Shown: piece after piece, positions 9,761 through 13,996 of the stretch
Position numbering within the stretch: the stretch's first letter is position 1
How the letters are laid out: every line of letters starts with the position of its first letter
Assembly: GCA_964405775.1 (NCBI GenBank)
Contig: CAYOPG010000058.1
Span: 1 to 13,996, forward strand
Length of the DNA stretch: 13,996 nucleotides
Direction of reading: 5' to 3'
DNA from: JAAZFF01 sp964405775
GTDB taxonomy: Bacteria > Verrucomicrobiota > Kiritimatiellia > RFP12 > UBA3636
Notes under the pieces: model-generated
Databases searched by the model: none
What the model was told of the DNA's origin: nothing
The model's input: the letters and a program-made list of their open reading frames with translations, nothing else
Program-made: the position numbers and the translations under genes

Positions 9761-12037
9761 TTAAATTGGATACTGAGGGGATGATACCCCCACCATCTCC
9801 CCGCCCGGATCGCTTGCCTGCATGTTCCCTGTTACGGCGTCAAGGAGCCGGAACTCGGCGGGTGCCAGCGTCACTTCTTCTGTTTTCCCGAAGCGGTGCA
9901 GCTTGAAAGAACGCGGCGAATTGAAGTCCACGTTTTGCAGACAGATTCGCCCAGCCTCACGGAAATGCGAGAAGGCTATGTAATCGCAGTTAGTGCCGGG
10001 ATCCATGCCGTCATCGCTGATCCAGACGTCGCCCCGCGAGAGACGTGCGATGTGCCGCATCACGTATCCAATCAGCCCCGAGGAACCGAGGCGCCCTCCG
10101 GGACCGTCATCCTGCTCCCAGGCACCTGGATAAGCCCAGGAGTTTAGAAAATACACCTCGCCTGCTCCACATTTATGGCGGATCAGCAGTGGATACCCCA
10201 CCTCGTCGTCCACGAGCAGAGTCTCTGCCTCGCTGTCAACGATTTCAATCTCGCCGCGCGACACCGCAAGTATGCCGAAACGGCGCGGGAAGCTGACCCC
10301 CAGCGTGTGGTTCCCTGCAGGTGGCATCGCCCAGTAGAACCGGGGGCCGCGCCCTTTCACCCGTACGCCACAAAGTTCGGAGAAGTCGCCACCATTGACA
10401 AGTTCCTCGACGCCATAAGAGGTGTAATTGCGCGTCACGTTGCGTGACAGTTGTGGGATTGAGATAAACAGCCGGCCGCCTCCGCGCACGTAGGCAAGCT
10501 GCATGTCGTACTGTCGCTCCGTGGCGCTGTTCCAGCCAGTAAATATCAGCGCAGGGTAGCGCGCAAGCAAAGATTCGGCGGAAATGTCTTCCTGAATCAA
10601 GCTCACAACGTCCACCATCCCGTACGGCGTCCCGGAAATGTGGAGGTTCGGGTAAGGCCCTAGCACGGGGCGCAACGGGAAGAAGACCTGTCTGGCCAGC
10701 TCCCAACCGCGCTCCGGGACTCCTTCGTACCAGCGCACGTCCTCGTCCGCGAGCGAGCTCGCGGACGCGATCGCGTAGTTTGGCATGTACCGGTGACAGC
10801 AAAGGTCATAACGGCCTTTGACGAGCGCGAGGGTTGCCTCCGGCTGACCGGATGGCGTCCCGTTTGCTTTCACGAAATCGTAGAAGTCAGAAATCTCGCG
10901 TCTATAGCGGCGGCAGACTGGCGAACCGTAGTTGATCCCGCCATAGTAGCGGCGCGCCTCTTCGATGTATGGCACGAATTTCGGAGCTTGACCGCCGCCC
11001 CAGGATACTTCTGATGGCTTAAGAGGCACGCGGGGGAAATCATGGCGCGGGGAATCCTCGCAGAGCGTCGCCTCCACGAACCAGTTGCCGCTTTCGTTTA
11101 CAATGATCTTGCTTCCCGCCATGTATTTCTGGAAAAGAGCAGCGCGCAAAAGCGGAAATTTCCACGGACTTGAGTTCGGAATCCAAGAGTAGTGTTCGTG
11201 AGCCAGATGCGACCCCCACGTCTGGAGGTCATGCTGGTAGTGCAGCCCGCGAGAGAGCGCGGATGCCAGGTTCAGGTGGCAAAAGGCGAAATCCTCCACC
11301 ATGGGGATATCGGTTCCCGCCTCAATTTCGTAGTCGATATGGAAGTTAGAGCTCGTTGCCATAATAGGACCCCAGCCTTGCGAACGCTTGGCACCGACGT
11401 GCTCACGCACCCGTGCAATCAAGTCTTCAGCCAGCTCTTGAAGCGTGATCTCATTTCGTTTCTTGCCACGTAGCGCGGGGCTTTCGAGGGAGAAAGTGAA
11501 ACGCTCGCCAAAGTCGTAGCCCAGGTAGAATCCACGCGCCTCCGAAAAGCGCTCAACCCACTCGTCTGTTGAGTCCGTGTAGATGAATGTCGTGTAAAGC
11601 CCCTTCGCTGCCGCCGCCTTCATGAACCGCAGGAACCCCGCTCCGCGGCGCTCAGGATGAGCGGCGATATTGGGGTCCTTTCGGTAATCAATGCCAGCAA
11701 GCGCCGCCCAGTCTGGGTCGGCGACGTCGATCCCTATTTCATCAAGCGCGTAGACCCATTCCGCATGCGTGCTCGCCGCATAACCGCGCATAAAACCCCA
11801 GACCTGCGCAAGGTTGCCCTGATTGTCCTCGATGATCTTGTCAATCATCTCCAGCGGATGAAAACGCTGCGGCATCCACGACTGATGCCCCGTCATCACG
11901 CAAAGTAAGTAGTCCTTGCTCATCCCGTAAATACCGCTGCCCACCCACATCCCGCAAGGTGGCAGAGGAGGCAGCTTTCCGGCAGCCCCGTTGACAGAAC
12001 CGATTTCCTTGACCCCTGATTTCGCTGATGAATTCAT
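9761..12037 (-). CDS. Probable cytoplasmic TIM-barrel glycoside hydrolase-like protein with GATase-like domain (GH42-like layout)
   Basis: This 758-aa first gene of the operon has no signal peptide, unlike the two exported proteins that follow. Residues about 28-390 are rich in W, Y, H and acids and read as a TIM barrel (MWVGSGIYGMSKDYL, NFHIDYEIEAG, MVEDFAF, IIVNESGNWF with N314-E315). Residues about 450-570 match the GATase-like fold seen in beta-galactosidase trimerisation domains (LLARYPALIFTGWNSA followed by YVRGGGRLFIS). Residues about 580-758 are a C-terminal beta region (CGAGEVYFLNSW). E315 in NESG is a plausible catalytic residue and E237 or E248 a possible partner; this is inference. 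The order of domains recalls GH42, but sequence similarity is not obvious and the substrate is unknown. The TAA at 12038-12040 on the same strand directly touches the ATG and belongs to a spurious frame. Only a weak TGGA lies about 14 nt upstream, so the start is likely but not proven. Confidence 0.75.
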   Translation of the reverse strand: MNSSAKSGVKEIGSVNGAAGKLPPLPPCGMWVGSGIYGMSKDYLLCVMTGHQSWMPQRFHPLEMIDKIIEDNQGNLAQVWGFMRGYAASTHAEWVYALDEIGIDVADPDWAALAGIDYRKDPNIAAHPERRGAGFLRFMKAAAAKGLYTTFIYTDSTDEWVERFSEARGFYLGYDFGERFTFSLESPALRGKKRNEITLQELAEDLIARVREHVGAKRSQGWGPIMATSSNFHIDYEIEAGTDIPMVEDFAFCHLNLASALSRGLHYQHDLQTWGSHLAHEHYSWIPNSSPWKFPLLRAALFQKYMAGSKIIVNESGNWFVEATLCEDSPRHDFPRVPLKPSEVSWGGGQAPKFVPYIEEARRYYGGINYGSPVCRRYRREISDFYDFVKANGTPSGQPEATLALVKGRYDLCCHRYMPNYAIASASSLADEDVRWYEGVPERGWELARQVFFPLRPVLGPYPNLHISGTPYGMVDVVSLIQEDISAESLLARYPALIFTGWNSATERQYDMQLAYVRGGGRLFISIPQLSRNVTRNYTSYGVEELVNGGDFSELCGVRVKGRGPRFYWAMPPAGNHTLGVSFPRRFGILAVSRGEIEIVDSEAETLLVDDEVGYPLLIRHKCGAGEVYFLNSWAYPGAWEQDDGPGGRLGSSGLIGYVMRHIARLSRGDVWISDDGMDPGTNCDYIAFSHFREAGRICLQNVDFNSPRSFKLHRFGKTEEVTLAPAEFRLLDAVTGNMQASDPGGEMVGVSSPQYPI

Positions 12038-12199
12038 TTAGCTGCAGATTCCAGTGCTTTTGACATCCCCAGTAACGCCCATCCTGCATTGCAGAAATCC
12101 AGCGTCCACACAACATGGGTTTACATCGGTTGATTTTAGATTTTCGCCCCCTTTAAGTCCAGTCGGCGTTTTGTGACATTTGACCCCAAATTGTGATAT
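12038..12199 (-). promoter_or_regulatory. Remaining 5' leader of the operon, between its first gene and the IS target site
   Basis: Together with the 10-bp target duplication that follows, this makes the 172 bp left between the first operon gene and the insertion sequence. I see no strong sigma70-type promoter here on the minus strand. It holds a pair of direct repeats at 12171-12199 next to the target duplication, and a short stem ATTTG/CAAAT within them. Native upstream control elements may have been displaced beyond 13723. Confidence 0.5.
12171..12199. repeat. Direct repeat pair TTGTGAcAT / TTGTGAtAT, 20 bp apart
   Basis: TTGTGACAT (12171-12179) and TTGTGATAT (12191-12199) match at 8 of 9 bases and sit 20 bp apart, about two helical turns, upstream of the operon start. 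This spacing is what a dimeric or tandem-binding regulator would use. The TGTGA core resembles CRP/FNR-type half sites, but here the halves are direct, not inverted, so no regulator can be named. Confidence 0.35.
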
Positions 12200-12209
12200 A
12201 CACCGCATC
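12200..12209. repeat. Target site duplication, left copy (ACACCGCATC)
   Basis: These ten bases are repeated exactly at 13724-13733, immediately outside the other end of the insertion sequence. A 10-bp duplication fits the 8-10 bp reported for the ISAs1 family. The perfect match indicates a recent insertion and defines both ends of the element. Confidence 0.95.
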
Positions 12210-12227
12210 CAGGGCGAACGCATTTGA
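12210..12227 (+). repeat. IS terminal inverted repeat, left end
   Basis: CAGGGCGAACGCATTTGA, the exact reverse complement of 13706-13723. It lies beside the transposase 3' end; the last codon of the full transposase frame ends 5 bases away. Confidence 0.95.
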
Positions 12228-12231
12228 GGTC

Positions 12232-13380
12232 TCACGTTAGATTCACCTGTGTCCCGAGGACTTTAAGCAGATACGATCGGTTCCAGGCTGCATTGCGCTA
12301 CTTGCCCTTGATCCCGCGTTTCTTGCTCTTTTCTCTTTTGAGCATGTTTAGGACGATGTGCCTGAGCACCGCCAGATTCTCGGCGGCGTTCAGCGCGCGG
12401 GCCCGGCTGTAGTCCTCGCCGAACTGCACGTCGAGCACCCAATGGAGGCTGTTTTCAATGCCCCAGTGGCCTCGGGCGGCATCGAGCAGCTAGTCTGCGT
12501 CGAGCTTGAGGCTCGATATGAAGTAGCGGCGTTCAGTCGTCACGGCGCCGTGTGTGTCCCTCGTGGAGTCGATGGTGGCGACGGAGCGCAGGCCGCTCCA
12601 TTCATAGAGCCCCGGGAGGCCGTCAAGCGCATCCGTCTGCATGCACCGGCGCGTTTCGATTCTTCCATGGCTCTTCTCGACGGTCTCATGCCAGTCGAGC
12701 GCAGGGCTCTCCTCTGCTATCATCGTGTCCATCAGGAGCTTGACGCCGTCGTGCATGTCGCCCTGGTTGCCCTTTAGCGAGAGGACGTAGTCGCCCCCGC
12801 GGGCGATGATCTTCTCCGCTATCTTTTTCTGGCAGCCCATGGCGTCGATTGTGACTACGCATCCCTTGATGTTGATGCTATCGAGCAGCTCCGGAATGGC
12901 CGTGATCTCGTTGGACTTCTCCGAGACTTTCGTCTGCCCGAGCACCAGGCCGTTTCGCACCGACCATGCGCTTACCATATGGGGCATGTCACTGCCCCGG
13001 GCCGCACGCCGCAGGGATTTCCCGTCGAGGGCTATCACGTCGGCTCCCGCCGCCTTGCGCAGCCCTTTCGTCCACTTCAGGAAGCACTCCCTGAAGCTGA
13101 GCGGGTCGAGCGATGCGAAGACCCGGTTGAAAGTGTCGTGGCTTGGGATCCCGTTTTCAAGGTCGAGGAAGGTGCGGAACCAGTCCTCGTTTGCCTCTCC
13201 GAAGTCCTCCATGTCGTTGTAGCCCTCCCCGCCGCATATCATGCAGCAGACGGCGATTACGAGAATGGAGAGAAGGCTGTGGCGGCGGTTCAGGTCGCGT
13301 GCGTCCTCTATGATGGAGAGGCAGGCGATGAGGCTCGGGGCCTCGTCGAAGATGCCGTCTGGAAAAGTGGTTGCATTCAT
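12232..13380 (-). pseudogene. ISAs1-family transposase frame with two in-frame TAG codons
   Basis: This DDE transposase cuts and joins the IS ends. Starting at the ATG at 13378-13380, the frame has 382 sense or TAG codons and ends at TGA 12232-12234, the normal ISAs1 length (about 370-380 aa). The first 35 residues of the longer open frame upstream are not family-like, so this ATG is preferred. Numbered from it: an N-terminal DDE_Tnp_1-associated domain about 20-95 (ICGGEGYNDMEDFGE, NGIPSHDTFNRV), catalytic D119 in IALDGKSLR, and D179 in VTIDAMGCQK. TAG stands at codon 297 (12490-12492), just before LLDAARGHWGIENSLHW, which contains the likely third catalytic residue E309. A second TAG is at codon 361 (12298-12300), between KGK and RNAAWNRSYLLKVL. 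The frame downstream of each is intact and conserved. Terminated at codon 297 the product lacks the HWGIEN segment and should be inactive. Readthrough or rescue by another copy are alternatives. Confidence 0.88.
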
Positions 13381-13399
13381 ATCTAGGATACTATATACT
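13371..13399 (+). promoter_or_regulatory. Candidate promoter of the IS accessory gene
   Basis: TTGCAT (13371-13376), a 17-bp spacer and TATACT (13394-13399) form a sigma70-like pair with a good -10 and a weak -35. Transcription would start near 13406, about 48 nt before the accessory gene's ATG. Confidence 0.4.
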
Positions 13400-13403
13400 A
13401 TCC
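13386..13403. repeat. 18-bp palindrome shared by the two divergent IS promoters
   Basis: GGATACTATATACTATCC pairs with itself at all positions except one central C:C pair. It contains the -10 boxes of both the transposase and accessory-gene promoters, which overlap by two bases. Such a site could bind a dimeric repressor or make the two promoters exclude each other. No binding protein is known from the sequence; the transposase or the accessory protein are candidates. Confidence 0.5.
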
Positions 13404-13418
13404 GGCATGAAAAGACAA
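13390..13418 (-). promoter_or_regulatory. Candidate promoter of the transposase gene
   Basis: On the minus strand, TTGTCT (13413-13418), a 17-bp spacer and TATAGT (13390-13395) form a good sigma70-like pair. The -10 ends only 9 bases before the transposase ATG, so the message would be nearly leaderless. That would keep transposase translation low, as is common in insertion sequences. Confidence 0.5.
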
Positions 13419-13453
13419 GAGAAAATAATCGGTGGAATGAAAAAATCGAAACT

Positions 13454-13696
13454 ATGGAGACGGGGAAGCTCTGCCTGATGCGCAAGAGCGCGACCGGCCG
13501 GGAGTACTACAACATCCAGACATGGAAGGACGGGCGCAACGTCTCGCGCTATGTCCCGGAGTCGGAGCTGGAGGAAACAAAAAGGGCTGTTGCGAACCAT
13601 GGGCGGTTCATGGCCTTGGTGGGGGAATACGTTGACCTGGTCGTCAAACGCACCTGGGCAGAACGAGACAGACGCAGGAAAAACGCCAAAGCCTGA
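13454..13696 (+). CDS. Small IS accessory protein, DUF6788-like, function unknown
   Basis: This 80-aa protein is encoded inside the IS, divergent from the transposase and ending 9 bases before the right terminal repeat. Its pattern (GREYYNIQTWKDGRN, RYVPESELEE, then HGRFMALVGEYVDLV and a basic tail) resembles small DUF6788-type proteins, in which a short beta unit with aromatic residues is followed by a charged helix. The YVP...RF..LV.EY arrangement is what I recognise; no enzymatic motif is seen. An open frame extends upstream in this phase but would overlap the transposase. The ATG at 13454 (METGKLCLMRK) gives the fullest family-like start. An internal ATG at 13478 has a better-placed GGGGA (13462-13466), and a 23-aa leader frame from 13407 ends on it as TGATG, so the start is uncertain. 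A role in transposition or its control is inferred from location only. Confidence 0.65.
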   Translation: METGKLCLMRKSATGREYYNIQTWKDGRNVSRYVPESELEETKRAVANHGRFMALVGEYVDLVVKRTWAERDRRRKNAKA

Positions 13697-13705
13697 CTAA
13701 ACTTT

Positions 13706-13723
13706 TCAAATGCGTTCGCCCTG
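13706..13723 (-). repeat. IS terminal inverted repeat, right end
   Basis: TCAAATGCGTTCGCCCTG, the exact reverse complement of the left repeat, 9 bases after the accessory gene's TGA stop. Confidence 0.95.
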
Positions 13724-13733
13724 ACACCGCATC
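13724..13733. repeat. Target site duplication, right copy (ACACCGCATC)
   Basis: Identical to 12200-12209. Deleting the IS plus one copy restores the ancestral sequence upstream of the operon. Confidence 0.95.
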
Positions 13734-13763
13734 AATGCGCAATTGACATTACGAATATAAACC

Positions 13764-13790
13764 GCTAGTATAATGCGCTGTATTACTAGC
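13764..13790. repeat. Inverted repeat GCTAGTA ... TACTAGC
   Basis: Seven-base perfect arms (13764-13770 and 13784-13790) flank a 13-base AT-rich centre. Without the IS this would lie about 200 bp upstream of the first operon gene. The size and symmetry fit an operator for a dimeric regulator, or a short stem. There is no T-run suited to a terminator. Confidence 0.35.
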
Positions 13791-13921
13791 TCGTTTTGTC
13801 CGTTAGCGCGGGGCTTCAGAGCCGAGAGCAGTGCCAACCACAACTTCCATGCATAAGATCCCCGACTATTATCTACCCATTCAAATCCTAGGTGGCGTTC
13901 CGCAATTCCCCCACCCCATTT

Positions 13922-13989
13922 GCGTTGGGTTGGAAACGCGCCAAGACCCCTCGTATGGCCAGACGGGGGCGACGCGGCAGGGGCGCCGC
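13922..13989. repeat. Cluster of three small hairpins
   Basis: In order: GCGTT/AACGC (13922-13926 with 13935-13939), CCCC-CGT/ACG-GGGG with one bulged T (13947-13954 with 13963-13969), and GCGGC/GCCGC (13974-13978 with 13985-13989). Three stems in under 70 bases suggest a structured RNA end or a dispersed repeat, but GC richness alone could also produce them. Confidence 0.3.
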
Positions 13990-13996
13990 CATTACA

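Larger units (their letters stand above)
12210..13723 (-). mobile_element. Complete ISAs1-family insertion sequence, 1514 bp
   Basis: The element is bounded by perfect 18-bp inverted repeats (CAGGGCGAACGCATTTGA at the left end) and a perfect 10-bp target duplication. It contains an ISAs1-type transposase frame on the minus strand and a divergent 80-aa accessory gene on the plus strand. Typical ISAs1 elements are about 1.2-1.5 kb with one transposase gene, so the extra gene explains its length. The structure is pristine, but the transposase frame has two in-frame TAG codons. The element lies upstream of the four-gene operon in the same orientation as its transposase, so transcripts leaving the left end would enter the operon. 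Confidence 0.95.
13734..13996. other. Upstream non-genic region, formerly adjacent to the operon
   Basis: No convincing gene is seen. A short minus-strand frame open at the window edge (stop TAG 13888-13890) has G or C at about three quarters of its third positions and could be the end of an upstream gene. It is only about 36 codons and I do not recognise it. The + strand is also open from 13849 to the edge. A GC-rich stretch at 13922-13989 can form three adjacent hairpins. Before the IS landed, this DNA lay directly upstream of the operon, so it may hold its original promoter, but no well-spaced promoter is evident on the minus strand. Confidence 0.4.

Noticed and set aside
12038..12235. 65-codon minus-strand frame ending at the first operon ATG
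   Set aside because: Its start lies inside the IS end, so it arises from the junction. The composition is Cys-rich and unlike protein; only the pre-insertion version is worth noting.
12232..13380. Genome-wide reassignment of TAG as a sense codon
   Set aside because: The four host genes total nearly 4,000 codons without in-frame TAG, so only a local or donor-specific explanation is reasonable.
13381..13485. 35-residue N-terminal extension of the transposase
   Set aside because: It overlaps the promoter region and the accessory gene start and is not family-like; the ATG at 13378-13380 fits ISAs1 transposases.
13743..13774. TTGACA and TATAAT on the + strand
   Set aside because: Both hexamers are perfect but are 20 bp apart, too long for normal sigma70 use, and no convincing + strand gene follows.
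13849..13996. + strand frame open to the window edge
   Set aside because: It is 49 codons without recognisable features or Shine-Dalgarno, in a region open on both strands.
13888..13996. Minus-strand frame at the window edge with high GC at third positions
   Set aside because: It could be the tail of an upstream gene, but about 36 codons in a GC-rich stretch cannot support a call.
1..13996. CRISPR arrays, tRNA or rRNA genes, replication origin
   Set aside because: I saw no regularly spaced repeats, no tRNA-like cloverleaf with a conserved TTCGANTC arm, and no rRNA segments.

Overview
The window looks like a piece of a Lentisphaerae, Kiritimatiellota or Verrucomicrobia-type genome. The evidence is indirect. 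It has mid-to-high GC, very large exported carbohydrate-active-looking proteins, a tandem FAD oxidoreductase with a helical tail, weak or absent Shine-Dalgarno sequences, and an ISAs1-family insertion sequence. I recognise families and architectures, not a specific species.

Region 1 (12037 down to 55, all minus strand) is one tight operon of four long genes. In transcription order they are: a 758-aa protein without signal peptide, probably a TIM-barrel glycosidase-like enzyme with a GATase-like domain as in GH42; a 1390-aa exported multidomain protein with a central TIM-barrel glycosidase-like domain; an 881-aa exported protein with Big2-like Ig domains and a pectate-lyase-type right-handed beta-helix; and a 948-aa protein with two tandem FAD_oxidored-type domains and a helical-repeat tail. 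Gaps are 18 and 26 nt, and the last two genes overlap by 4 nt (ATGA). The likely theme is attack on a complex, possibly modified, polysaccharide: exported proteins bind or cut it outside the cytoplasm, and an intracellular enzyme and an oxidoreductase act on the products. No transporter, regulator or sulfatase lies in the window, so the substrate is unknown.

Region 2 (12200 to 13733) is a complete ISAs1-family insertion sequence of 1514 bp. It has perfect 18-bp terminal inverted repeats and a perfect 10-bp target duplication (ACACCGCATC). It carries a transposase on the minus strand and a divergent 80-aa accessory gene on the plus strand, with both promoters packed around an 18-bp palindrome. 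The transposase frame is full length (382 codons) but holds two in-frame TAG codons, and the first lies upstream of the conserved HWGIEN segment. The element sits 172 bp upstream of the operon and points the same way, so it may have cut away the operon's native upstream DNA and replaced its promoter.

Region 3 (13734 to 13996) has no convincing gene. It holds an inverted repeat and a GC-rich stretch with three small adjacent hairpins. Removing the IS and one target copy gives a reading frame open from the window edge to the base before the first operon gene, but its composition does not look like protein.
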